DNA of 64,000 bases, taken from NCBI GenBank assembly GCA_031213475.1, contig JARUPZ010000011.1:3181001-3245000 (forward strand), in the 5' to 3' direction. The DNA comes from Nereocystis luetkeana (Eukaryota; Sar; Phaeophyceae; Laminariales; Laminariaceae). The position numbers were made by a program, and so were the translations under genes. The stretch's first letter is position 1. Every line of letters starts with the position of its first letter. Shown here piece after piece: positions 21,160-32,768 of the stretch. The notes beneath the pieces were generated by a model. It was not told the DNA's origin, ran no database searches, and saw only the letters and a program-made list of their open reading frames with translations.

Positions 21160-22985
21160 TCAAACTGATCCTTGCGCATGCCGCTGCAACACCCCTCTGC
21201 TCGACGCATGACTATCGTCGGTACAAAACGGGCATTCCGGTCAGGACCGGGCAACAGCGTGCTAGTTCTATATAGCGGATCCCCCGTTATTCCTCGGCGT
21301 CTCGCTAAAACACTCCCCCTGCCCGACTCATACCTATCGTCGATGCAACATGGACATTCCGGCCAAGGCCCGGTAACAGCGTGCCCCTTCCATATAATAA
21401 TGATGATGATATTCTCACATTATGAGCTGAATTCCCTGAAATCCTGCCTGTGGTCACCAAACAAGCTGCAACAAAAAATTATCTCGATGGGAGAAAAAAA
21501 CAAGTACGAAATAGTGCGCCTTCATCAAGTACCGTAACTATTCGCTTGCGCACGGCAGTGTCATCCCAGTCCGTAAGAGAAACGGTACTAACGAGCAGTG
21601 GTATACCATCCCGTATCACTTGCAACCAAATAAGACGAGGACCACATCCATGGTATTATATATACACTCGAAAAATAAAGAAAACAAAATAAAGAAAAAC
21701 TCGAAGAGGCCTCAGAAACAAGAAATAAAGGGAAAACTAAAAGAATAAAAATAAGCAGGACATGCGCTCAGGAGGCAGGCCGAGTCCCGAGGGTAAGGTT
21801 GCTGTTTGCTGGTACGATCAGCCCTATGATATATCGAGCTGACGGACCAACATAAGGACGCCACACGAAGACCAGACGGAAGGCAAGAAGGCAAGAAGAG
21901 GGTAGAGACAAAGAGCTAACAATGAACAAAACAAAAATCTCCCGTTCTTCCTCGGCGTCCTTTCGCTGTGGAAAACACCCCCCCTTCCGACGCATATAAC
22001 TATCGTCGGTGTAAAATGGGCATTCCGGTCACGACCCGCCAACAACATGTGCTATCCAAGCAACGGACCTCGCGTCCTTCCTCGGCGCCCCATCGCAAAA
22101 ACACTCCCCCCTACCCGACGGGTAACTATCGCCGGTGCAAAACGGGAATTCCAAACACGGCCCGGTAACAGCGTACACCTTCCTCACAACGGGTCCCCCC
22201 GTTCTTCCCCCCGTAGCTGCAGCACCCCCTCTGCCCACTGGACATAGCTATTGTCGGTGCAAAAGGGGTCATTCCGGTTACGGCCCAGTAAAAAAGTGTG
22301 CCATACAACGGATGCCCCGTTCTTTCGAGGCGCCCCGTCGCAGCGCAACACCCGCCCTGCCCGACGCATAACTACCGTCGATACAAAGCGGGCATTCCGG
22401 CCTCAGCCTGGTAGCAGCATACGCCTTCCACATTGCGGGTCTCCATTTTTCCTCGGCGTGCCGTCGCCGCAACACCCCCCCCCTGCCTGACGCATAACTA
22501 TTATCGGCGCAAAACGGGCATTCTGGTTAAGGCCCGGTAACAACGTGTGGCATCCATATTACGCCCCCCCCGGTCTTCCTCGCGGCCCGGTCTTCCTCGC
22601 GGCCTCGCCACTGCACCACCTCCCCTACCCGGCATATAACTATCCTCGGTGCAAAACGGGCATTCCGGTCACTGCCCGGTTAGAGTGTGGCCTTCTATAT
22701 CATGGACTCCTCATCCTTCCTCGGCGCTCCGTTACGAAAACACCCCCCCTGCCCGACGCGAAGCTATCGTTGATGTAAAACTGGCATCCCGGTCAGGACT
22801 CAGTAACAGCGGGCGCCTTCTATATAATGGATCCCCCATCCTTCCTCGGCATCTCGTCGCCTCAACATCCCCTCTGCGCAGCGCATAACTATCGTCGGTG
22901 CAAAACGGACATTCCGGTCACGACCCGCTAACAACATACATCCATACAACGGATACCCCGTCCTCCCTTGGCGCCCATCGCCAAA
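21160..22985. repeat. ~125-bp satellite array, about ten units
   Basis: Units marked by ACGCATAACTATCGTCGGTG followed by CAAAACGGGCATTCCGGTCA start near 21199, 21330, 21990, 22117, 22238, 22361, 22488, 22632, 22755 and 22881. Each unit ends in TTCCTCGGCG...CACCCCCC. An unrelated A-rich insert occupies about 21400-21950. Confidence 0.9.
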
Positions 22986-22998
22986 ACACCCCCCCCCC

Positions 22999-23115
22999 AG
23001 CAATATCTGTCTGGTCAGTGGCAACCCGACGTACCCGGCATTGAAGGGATGCAAGGTTCTATGGTCATACGACTACGGCCTTACATGATATCGAGTGCAA
23101 CCGCCCCCCCCTACC
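22999..23115 (+). repeat. Repeat family R3, copy 1
   Basis: Keeps a reading frame seen in the other copies: YLSGQWQPDV...MVIRLRPYM. It adjoins the satellite and is followed by a C-run. Confidence 0.6.
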
Positions 23116-24689
23116 CGACGCATAATTATTCCTTGGAGCCCCGTAGTCGCAACAGCCCCTCTTCCCGACGATAGCTGTCGTTGATGGCGTGTGGTCCGAT
23201 AGTCCCAGAGGGCTCGTACGTGTACTTTGGCGATTACCGAGTGATAGGCGTCATCAATCAATCAGTCATTCACGGTCAATTTTGAATTTTGAATTTCACC
23301 GAAAGCGGACTTCGCGACCGTGGCTGACGTCACCGGTCGATCAGGGATTTTTCGCCTCCCGGAAATTTCCCTTAAAAAAAAATGACCAATCAGAAAACTG
23401 CAGGCACCTTTTCTCTTTCTAGTACAATAGTGATGGTAGTTACCGGTACATATTGTTGAATAAAATGAAACACCACAGCCGATAGTTTAGTAAGTAGTTT
23501 CGCTATGGATGGATGTGACCAAACTACCAATTTTACCAACATGCACCAAGAGGTATACCAGGTATACGATACCAGGTATGTGTACCCCCCCACGTAATTC
23601 CGTTCTTTTTATATATGTTTTGTGAGGTTCTCTATGGTATGTGGAGATCTGCTGACCGAGTAACCCACTTTGATAAAACTGTGCGCGCATCAACAATCCC
23701 ATGGGCTAGGCAGATAGTCTAACGCACCGGTATAGAAATGAAAATACCAACTTCCAGATGCGATGCTGGCATTGCAAAGGTATTGGGTAGTTTCTTAGGT
23801 GAGGAGTCCCGATAGTCAGAACATTGGGGATCAAAACATACCCCCCTCTGCGGTAGCATATTGCCCGCAGCACAAGAAATAGCACGTTTATTGCGATGCA
23901 TCAGGCACAACGACGCAGGGCGTCCTGCTTGTTGTATAGTGCGCCTTCTGCGATGTATCCAGTGCCAGGGGTGCTCTACTGGACGTCCAGTGCTTTGATC
24001 GCCGTGCGTTGTCTAGTCCGCTGTGATACACTCTCACTCGCGGTGTTGCAGGCTGTCAAGAAGATTGCGCTCAAACGTCACTGACCTACCCAGGGTATAT
24101 TGCATTATATCACACGAGGAAAGCGCATGGCGAACCAGGTATGCCACAGCTTGTTAGTACCGTCCCCTTGCACACTGGGAACTGAGGTGCACGTATCATT
24201 TTGGAATTGTTTTTCTTTCATCGAGGCGATTTTTTTGGTAGCCTGTTTTGCGACCACGGGCTATTTCAGGGAAAAGAGCCAATGTGAGGACATCATCATC
24301 ATGACGCAGCTTATGCAAAGCTGAGTATCAACCAACCAACTACTATAGGTCGAACTCACAGCTGGCGTAGTTGCAATATTACGTCAAAACACAACAACCA
24401 AACAGGAGACATAAGGAACTATCGCATGCCGTGTCGACGATAGACAGGTAGTCTACTTTTCCTAATTGGCCCAAGTGAGTCATGGTATGCCAGGAATTAA
24501 ACTCATTGGCGCCGGCCTGCCGAGACATGGTACGTTTGGTAGAGAGAAACTTCCATTAAATCTCGAAGTGGAAAAAGACTCCGTACACTGCATCGAAACC
24601 AGCGACCGAAAGCTACAGCTCTCACAACCAACCCACCACAAATCGAGCAGATCACCAGCTAGACAAACTATTAACAAATCCTAAATTTG

Positions 24690-25280
24690 CCGTTATGAGA
24701 AGTTGCGCAAGAGCCGTATCATACAGATCTCATCGGGCAAACATGTACGCAAGAAGAGCATTGCCCTACAGATTTCACCCTGCAAACATGATCTGTTTAA
24801 TAGATCACAACAGATCACACAAATAAGGGATATGTTAAAGGCCCCGAATTACCTACCAGGTACATAGGTCATGAAATGGGAATCTGACGTGCCCGATGTA
24901 TGCAACCAGCCAACTCGAAGAACAACGACCGGAACGTCTGACAAGTATTGATCGACCATATACCAGCACCACAAGCGGCGTGATGTTTAGGAATGAACAT
25001 TACCCTGGACAGAACATCGATGCCTACTTCATGATTTCGATTTCAAGGCAGACATAGCTATTCCCATTCTTGTAGTATCTACGTGGCTCATGTTGCCGTG
25101 TGGGACTCGTATATGCCGCATGATCTAGCACATCCTTCCTGTGTTGGGGTCTGTACTATGCAGGTCCTGCCCAAACTCTCAATACGGCAGGTGAGGAACT
25201 AGATGATCTATCCGTAGACAGATCAGATAGATGATGACCTTTCCGAGGTGTGGAATCGACCTTTGTCTACGACCTATTCG
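24690..25280. repeat. Repeat family R4 (GATCTGT-rich), copy 1
   Basis: Contains GCCGTTATGAGAAGTTGCGC, ACAGATCTCATCGGGCAAAC and many GATCTGT/ACAGATC words, shared with 31820-32030, 33080-33360, 36650-36830 and 42100-42370. Unclassified. Confidence 0.5.
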
Positions 25281-25998
25281 GATGATTCAAAGCCCACCCA
25301 CGGATGAACGCCGAATGTACGGACCCACCCTATAAGCATATGGGTACAGTGACGCACGCTCCCTGCCGTGAGGTAGATTCGACACGATGGTTGGAACATT
25401 GATTGGAAAACACACAGAATCTGATTTAGTGCCGAGAAAAACAAGAACCTGCTGTCCGTCAGTCCCGTGAACCGGCAGCAAGGCGAACAACACGAACACC
25501 GGGAAAAACACCTACAAGGCAGTAGCGGGGACTATCATACCCAGCGACAAATCCAACCAAAGCACGGTGTTGTCTACACTCTCTGCACTGGCACCCAGCC
25601 CCAACCCATCAAAACAATTGGCCGAATGGATTGGGCCTGCCGCTGCCGATTCAAGAAGCCTTTCAATTTCCTCCGGCCCCTGCGCCCCTGCCCCGCTTGC
25701 GTTGGACAGACGCTCCGGATGCCGTTTCGCTATCAAAATAGGAGGAATAAACAAGACAAACACACGACCACAACAGCAAGAACAACAACGACAACAACAA
25801 CAAAAGGAATTGCCGGGCAACGACACAAAACACGACACTGCCCCTCCACTTTGGGCGTCAGAGGTGCGGCCCAGCGATAAAATAAAATAAACGGATGTTC
25901 ACCACTCCACAACCACCTGTATGTGATGCTACCGTAGCTCTACACTGCAAGCTTCGAACACCATCTCAGCACCTCTCCCACCCCCCCGGTCAATCACG

Positions 25999-27501
25999 CT
26001 ATCGCTCTCCTAATGGGGATCGAGGCGAAAGTCTTCCGTTCGAGTCGCCGTCCTCGTCTTCGTACATGCTACGGTGCTGCGTTCCTCCAAGACCTAGCCG
26101 GTGGTCCCTCCGGAGCAATTCTCGCTCCTGCAGGGACTCCTGGAGTCGCTGCCCGCTCTCTCTGCCAAACACCCGTCCCGCATCATCCGCCGGCTCGAGT
26201 GGCGGAGGAAGAGAAAAGTCGGATTTCCCTTCCCCCCACCCCCCGCCGCCGCCACCACCATCACCAACGCCGCCGCCACCCCCGCCACCACCTCCGCCTA
26301 CGACCTCCTGTCTCTCAGCACCACCACCAACATCCTCACTACCACCACCACCATCACCACGACCACCACCACCACCGCTATCACCATCGCCACCACCGCC
26401 ACCACCGCCACCTTCCCGTTTCTCGCCCCCCCTACCAAGGACAGCGACACCACACGCCTCCTTAGCAGCGGCAGTAGCCAGCGCATCACCGGAATGGTTC
26501 AGCGAGCGCCTTTCGTAACCTGCGCCTGGTGTGGGCACAGCCCTCGTCGAACCCGGCGGGTTGACTGTCGCTGCCGGGTGCATCATCATTCTAACAGGAG
26601 GAGCTCCGTCCAAACGCTCGAGGGCAGCGGTAGTCTCGGCGTCAGGTCGCAGTCTGGGTGCAACAGCAAAGCCTCCCGCGCCGGTATTTCTCCCATCATT
26701 GTCTAGTCCTCGAGCCGACAGCGACCGCGACGCTGCTACTGCCGCCCGCCCCGCCACCCACCTCTCGCCCGCAACGCCCGCCGCAGCCCCAACCCCAGCG
26801 CCAGCCCTATCCCGAGCCCCAATGTCAGCCCCAACCCTAGCCCCAGCTCTAACGCCAACAACAGCACCAGCCCTAATACCAGCCCCAGCCCCACCACCAG
26901 CCCCAGCCTTAGCCTCGGCCCTAGCCTCAGTCCTAGACCCAGCCCCAGGTCTACGAAAACCTCTGTCAGTCCTGAGGCTTCCCGCTGGGCCGGCGGCGGC
27001 ATTAACCCCAGCGGTCGCAGCGCCGCCACCGCCCGCGTCCCGCCACGCCGCGACATCCGCGGGGCTGCGCGCAGGCCCGGCCGTGCGCCGAAACAGCGGG
27101 ATCTGAACCAGATCGCTCAACGAAAAGGGGAACGATCCAAGCAACGGCGCGGAAATGTTTCTGGGCAAGGTTTGGGGGTCGTCCAAGGCGCTGCTGGCGT
27201 GACTGACCCCGCCCCCGTGAGCGGCGCCGCCACCGCCGCCACCGCCGGCGCCGCTTCCCCATCCAAGCGCCGGCGACCAGTCAGAAGCCGGGCGCCGACC
27301 ACGCGCTGGACTACTACCCCTGGACAACGGAGCGACGAACTCAGCTGGTGGGACTGTCGGGGCCACAGGCGAGGGCCCAGCCAACGCCGCCGCGGGGGCG
27401 GTGACGCGGCCGCTCCTGCCGAGGGTCGGCAAACTCGTCGGATCAGGCGAAGAATTGCTCCTCGGAATGATGCGCCGCGCGTCTCGCAGGGCAGGTGTCG
27501 A
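25999..27501 (-). CDS. Gene 2 exon k (500 codons plus stop), disordered cytosolic tail
   Basis: Acceptor CCGGGCATCAG|TCG, phase 0, open to TAG at 26001-25999. Ordered patches: STPALRDARRIIPRSNSSPD, ISAPLLGSFPFSLSDLVQIP and the acidic end MYEDEDGDSNGR. Between are Ala-Gly-Arg (GAGAGI-like) repeats and poly-Gly. Animal membralins also have Ala/Ser/Pro-rich tails. Confidence 0.75.
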   Translation of the reverse strand, partial: STPALRDARRIIPRSNSSPDPTSLPTLGRSGRVTAPAAALAGPSPVAPTVPPAEFVAPLSRGSSPARGRRPASDWSPALGWGSGAGGGGGGGAAHGGGVSHASSALDDPQTLPRNISAPLLGSFPFSLSDLVQIPLFRRTAGPARSPADVAAWRDAGGGGAATAGVNAAAGPAGSLRTDRGFRRPGAGSRTEARAEAKAGAGGGAGAGIRAGAVVGVRAGARVGADIGARDRAGAGVGAAAGVAGERWVAGRAAVAASRSLSARGLDNDGRNTGAGGFAVAPRLRPDAETTAALERLDGAPPVRMMMHPAATVNPPGSTRAVPTPGAGYERRSLNHSGDALATAAAKEACGVAVLGRGGEKREGGGGGGGGDGDSGGGGGRGDGGGGSEDVGGGAERQEVVGGGGGGGGGGVGDGGGGGGGWGEGKSDFSLPPPLEPADDAGRVFGRESGQRLQESLQERELLRRDHRLGLGGTQHRSMYEDEDGDSNGRLSPRSPLGER

Positions 27502-30500
27502 CTGATGCCCGGCGGCGGTGAGGCGCAAAAAGTAATGCATAAGGAGGGCGGGTGGGTGAGCAGGTGGATAGACAGATACGCGAGACAACACTGGTGCGAG
27601 CGTAATAAATGGTTGGGCCAGTCTTTTCCTGAAATGAGACGCCAAGTAGGAACAACCACGGAATAAACCCTAAAAAGGGCGGGCGCGAGACAACACTGCT
27701 GTGAGCGTAAAAAATTGTTGGGCCAGTCTGCTCCTCAAAGTAGGCGCGAAGTAGGATTAACCACGACATAAATCCTAAAGAATACGCAAGTTTGTACACC
27801 CTGACAGAAATTATTGATAGGATGATGCGCATTCTACGGTACACGCGCGCACCTATATCTTGCGAGGTTCCTCACTTGAAAAGCGTCAGGCCCCACCCAA
27901 AACGGACTTTGAGAACATGGATTCGCTCGTTCCCGAGAAACAATACCATGCCCTACAGGTACAGCGAAGAATGCTGAAAAAACAAAAATGGGATTTGCAC
28001 GATACTGGGGTGGTTTTGCTCGTTTCGATCACCCCTCCGTTAGAACGCGTCAGTAGAAACGCTCTAAATCGCAGTTCTGTTGCGGCGTGCTCGCGGTGTG
28101 ACCCACCCACCTCTCGCGCCTGGACGGTGGAAATGGAGACGGCGCGTCGGCGACCGCCCGGAGCGACGTCGGGGCGAACCGACGGCATGCCCATCCCGTG
28201 AGGGTCGTACCTCGGCACCACTCCGATTACCATGCCCGCCTGTCGCGGCCGCCTGGAAGAAACAACTCCCGCCGTCAGCGCTGGAACCTGTTTCTCACCA
28301 AGCAGCGCATGAGAGGCGAAGAAAAAAAGAAAAACGAGAAGAAAAACAAGGGGGGAAATTGGACGGGATGACATGGCTCCAGCGGTCGTCATCGGAGGCA
28401 CCGGGAGCGGTGCTGCAAGGAGGGTGCGGCGTAAATACGTCGTCGGGGGCACTGTTTAGAAAAAAAAAGCGCAACCGTCGGAAAGCGCCGTAACCATGCC
28501 GTGGGGAACACATTAAAACAAACACGAAAATCGCCGAAAAGCGGCGAAACCACACGCCCTGGGGGCCTGGGGGGCATGCAGAAAACTAAACACCAAACCT
28601 GACGGGAGCACCCCCGATACAAAGTTCCCCGCTTTTGCGCAGCTTTTGCTACCGACGACAGCTAAAATCTGGTTTCACCGATCCACCACGCTTTGCACGC
28701 AACCGGCATGAGCACGGGGAGAAGGGTCTGCCACTGCCACGATCCTCGCAAACACGCGACAGCATGCGCGCAAGCCCCCGGCAAGAAAGAGAGAGCGCCA
28801 GATAGAAAGCAGGTCAACTCAAGCAAGCAAGCAAGTAGCTTTGGGGGGCTGCCGATCCCAGCCTAAGCAGCGCTTGCCGCTTAGCTCGAAGTTCGGCTCG
28901 CCGCTGGGTTGAACTTGCCTCGTATCGGTTCCAGAAGAAGAGCATCGAGTGCTGCAAGAACAGGACCGTCGTGACGAGCGCTAGGTAGCTGAAGCCGAAA
29001 GGGAACGAGAAGAAGTAGACGTGAAACAGCGTGAAGTACAAAAAGAACACCTGGACGACCAGCAGATCACCAAAGAAGAGGGCAAAGGCAGCAGAAGCAG
29101 CAAGGACCGTAAAGGAGCAAAAGAGCAGAGCACAGCAGCAACAGAGAAGTCGAGCTAAGCGAAGACCGAAGACAGAGCTACCCTTATAACCCCTAACAAT
29201 AAAAAAAAACATCTCCGCAGAAAAAGAGGCCACCCTCGCCTCTCCCTCCCTTACTCCACCCCAAGCACATGCACGACTAGAGAACAACAACCATCGTTAA
29301 CCCCTTTAGAACCGTCCCGTTTTGGGGACAAACTACTTGAAAATTGAGTGGTTTGTCCCCAAAACAGGACTGCGGTTCAAAAAGGGTTAAAGCAGGAGAA
29401 AGGCGCACACAGGGGACAAGCACGCATGCCGGGACATAACGCCGCCTGACAAACGGTGATGCGACGCGAGGGTGGCCCTCGAGCGCACCTACCCACGAGC
29501 AAAGATTGCCGTATACAGCTGTACAGTAGCAGACCGGGTGTTTTTTGGTGCGTTCGAAGCCTAATGTGGCCTTTGGCCTCAATATATTGTTAGAGAGGGG
29601 CTTACTAGTGATAAGGACCCACGGTGGACCCGAAAAACAGGTACACCCCCCCTGTTTACATCCCATATTTAGTTCTGATAGTATTAAATAGTGTTCCCGC
29701 GTAACAAATTCGGCGCAAGGGGGGGGGGGGGGGAGGGGGTCAGCCAAGGGGTCAAACCGCGGTTTCCTGCTCGTAGCGTCCTCGCCCTCAAGCGCGCCGC
29801 AAAAGCGCAAACCTGGGGGAAGAATCGGATGCACATGTACGTGCGAACACTGACGACCGAGTAGACCTCGCACAACCACACCACGGATAGGACCATGAAG
29901 GCCAGGAGCTGGTCCGAGAAAAACTCGAACAAGAAGAACAGGATGCCGACCTTGGGGCGGGAAAGCGGAGGGGGGGAGGGGGGGGGAGAAGAGCACGACG
30001 ACGAAAACGATTACAACAAAAAGGGGCAAGAGCAAAAACGGAACAAAATGAAATTAAGATAAAAAACTCGACAAAAAGCAAAAACCGAGACCAGACCACA
30101 AACAAAAAACAACAAAAAACGCACAAAGAAGAAACCGAACATAAAAAAGTATCCGGTAAAAAATAACAAAACGAAGGATGTCAGCGTCCACTTTCGGCCG
30201 CCGTTAACGCCCAGCATCGCGACGCACCACGCTGGCACCATGAAGCTGGCCTTCACCAGGCTCTGCTTCTCGTGTCAGGTATTTCCTGGGGTCCTTTCTC
30301 GCTCTTATTGGCCGAGCGCAGTGGTTGTAGGGTTCTCATTGGCCGGGCGCAGTGGTTGTAGGGCTCTCATCGGCCAAGCGCAGGAGCTGTTTGTAGGACA
30401 CTCGTTGGCCAATCACATGGTTGTAGCGTTCTCATTGGTCGAACCCATCGGCTGTTGTCCCGAGACAGCGAATAAACCACGTCCCGCCGACCACATCTAC

Positions 30501-32721
30501 CTCTCGGCAGTGCCGTCGCCCTGCCTTTTATCCTCCGGGCGTTCGTATCACTCGTAACGAGTACTTCGCAGTGATGCGAACATGACGGCTTTCCTTGACC
30601 ATAAGAAAATTCATGTCAGGGCGTGCACGAGGCAGAACAGGCAAAACATCACACCCTCCCGCGCCACACAGACACCACCCAAGGCACGGACAAGAACAAA
30701 AAAGCGAGCACAAACAGACAGCAGCGCAAGAGACCCGAGGCGCTCGTTCTATGATACCCTCTCCCCCCCTTCCCCCCCCCCCCCCGCCTCTCTTCCCACC
30801 CCCCCTCCCCCCGCCGTCAACCCTGATTCGCCTCCAAAGGGCGCTCGTTCTATTATACCCTCTCCCCCCCTTGCCCCCCCCCCCCGCCTCTCTTCCCACC
30901 CCCCCTCCCCCCGCCGCCAACCCTGATTCGCCTCCAAAGGGGTGCGTGGTCAATGGTCAAACGGCTACGGCGAGCAACGAATGGGAACCCCCCCCCCCCC
31001 CCCCCCCCAACCCTCTCTCCGTCCCGCCCCGACCCCCCTCCCCTTACCATGATGGGCACGAAAACCAAGGACTCGACGACATGCGTGAAGATGAGCGGCG
31101 CGTAAGGCAATCCGTGGCGCACATGGTGCTGAAGAAGAAACGTGAACTTCAGCATGCGCTCCTGAAACACGCGCCGGCACAGGAGAGGAACGGGTCGCAG
31201 TTTTCGGCAGACAGGATAAGAGAGCGGACCGCAGTTTTAGCACGCATTGTACGGACTGGGATAACTCGCCCCAAGAGAGGATCACATCCTGAACACACAG
31301 GATAGATACGTAGTGGGTCGCAGTTTTAGAACATAGCACATGTAATGGGATATCTCGGTAATGGGATATCTCGTCTCAAAAAATCTCCCGCTGACACTGG
31401 ATAAAATTCCCGGGAAGGGGGGTTGCTTGCGTGGTCTATAAAGATAATCTAGCCCCGTGGTTGAGCAAAGGGATATGTACAGGCCGAGAAAACTAATCAG
31501 GCAGTAAGGTGGGGGGGGGGGGGGGGGAGAGGCGCGGTCTCCCTATCATCGTTGCTGTCGTTGTTCTCACAGTACTTTATTATACCACTTATTGTAGGGT
31601 GAAAATGTAAGGAGTGTTTAGTCACCAACGTGAAGGTCAAGCGGTCCTTATATTTACGCCCAGAGTGGTGCAAGTTGACACACCTCGAACAGATCATGAT
31701 ATATCTATCTACCACTCTGTACCTAAATACAAGGAAGTTTTTACACCAACATCAAAACAAAACGTTGATTATATTTTGGGACAGAGTGGTATTGTAGATC
31801 ATCTACTACTGTAGTTGCTCACCTGCCTGCCGTTGTGAGAGCTTGTGCAGGATCTTCATACTACACATTTAACCCAGAGAATATGTGCTTCAAGTAGATC
31901 AGACGCACCCAGCAAAACATGAACTACTGTAGATCATACAGATCATGCCGATAGTACAGATAAGGGATCTACCTGCCTTGAAATATCTAGATCATCAAGT
32001 GGGAATGATCTGTACATGATCTGTCCATGGTGTCAAATAAAAAATAGAAGAGAAAAGAGCACTTCAGTTGTGAGGTCGAAAAAATCGCCAAAACTCGTCG
32101 TTGCAAGCCGCGCGTGGGATAATCTATTTTATGATTTTCAACGAATAAAAAATCAGTTATGTATGTATACGAGATCGAGGGTTTCGTCGATACTCACCTC
32201 GCAAGCCGCGTGTGATTCTACGGTCGCGCGTAAAAACTGCGGGTTTTGTATGGCCTCACGAAGGATGCATATCCTTGTTTAGGACGGCAGTCTCGTTTTG
32301 GGGACAACCTACTTAAAATTTGAGTGACCTGTCCCCAAAACGGGACTGACCGCGGTTCTAACAGGGTTATATCCCTTATGGAGGGGAACAAAATCTGACA
32401 GTAATATTACGGGGGACCATACTAAATAGGACCTACGGTACACACAAAATCCTATACATTTCGCCATTTTTACCAACATTGTTTGGTCCTGTTTACCATG
32501 GTCCCCCGAAATAGTGCGCTATTATCTCGTCACAACAATCTGTTACGCGAGAACATAGCAATCAGGACCAGACATGGTGTGTGAACATAAACATACAAGT
32601 AGGGGGATACATGTTTTTTTTGTGTCGATCGTTGGGTTCTGATGAATAAGCCCTTCGTAATAGTCCGTGGCCACGAAAAAAACGCGCGACCATCTCCCCC
32701 GCCCACCATATATAATATATA

Positions 32722-32768
<47 letters not shown>

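Larger units (their letters stand above)
16456..25998. other. Intergenic region between genes 1 and 2; no supported gene
   Basis: Upstream of gene 1 and downstream of gene 2. 16700-17100 is AT-rich; 17200-20100 is rich in GTACTCGCAGTATT-type short repeats; it also holds the tRNA-like repeat at 19.7 kb and the 21-23 kb satellite. A plus-strand segment at 18650-18762 could be an exon (donor CACG|GTGAGC) but nothing joins to it. Confidence 0.5.

Noticed and set aside
25287-25838. Minus-strand frames with a signal-peptide-like stretch (FFPVFVLFALLPVHG) just beyond the membralin stop
   Set aside because: Two frames are separated by a stop, no ATG fits, and the implied intron would be about 29 nt; probably 3' untranslated or intergenic DNA.
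26101-26706. Long plus-strand frames in the 2.9-3.7, 15.8-16.7 and 26.1-27.1 kb regions
   Set aside because: They are mirror frames of GC-rich, triplet-repeat coding exons on the minus strand, with His/Pro/Leu-run translations and no domain.
28814-28918. Stop codon at 28814 as the natural end of membralin
   Set aside because: The GC donor at 28918 and the NRYE|VPAL match to plant membralin, with correct phase into exons j and k, fit better; kept only as a possible isoform.
30150-30256. Exon-like minus-strand frame (KASFMVPAWCVAMLGVNGG)
   Set aside because: It falls between exons g and h, which join directly in phase and align without a gap to known membralins; no good splice sites flank it.
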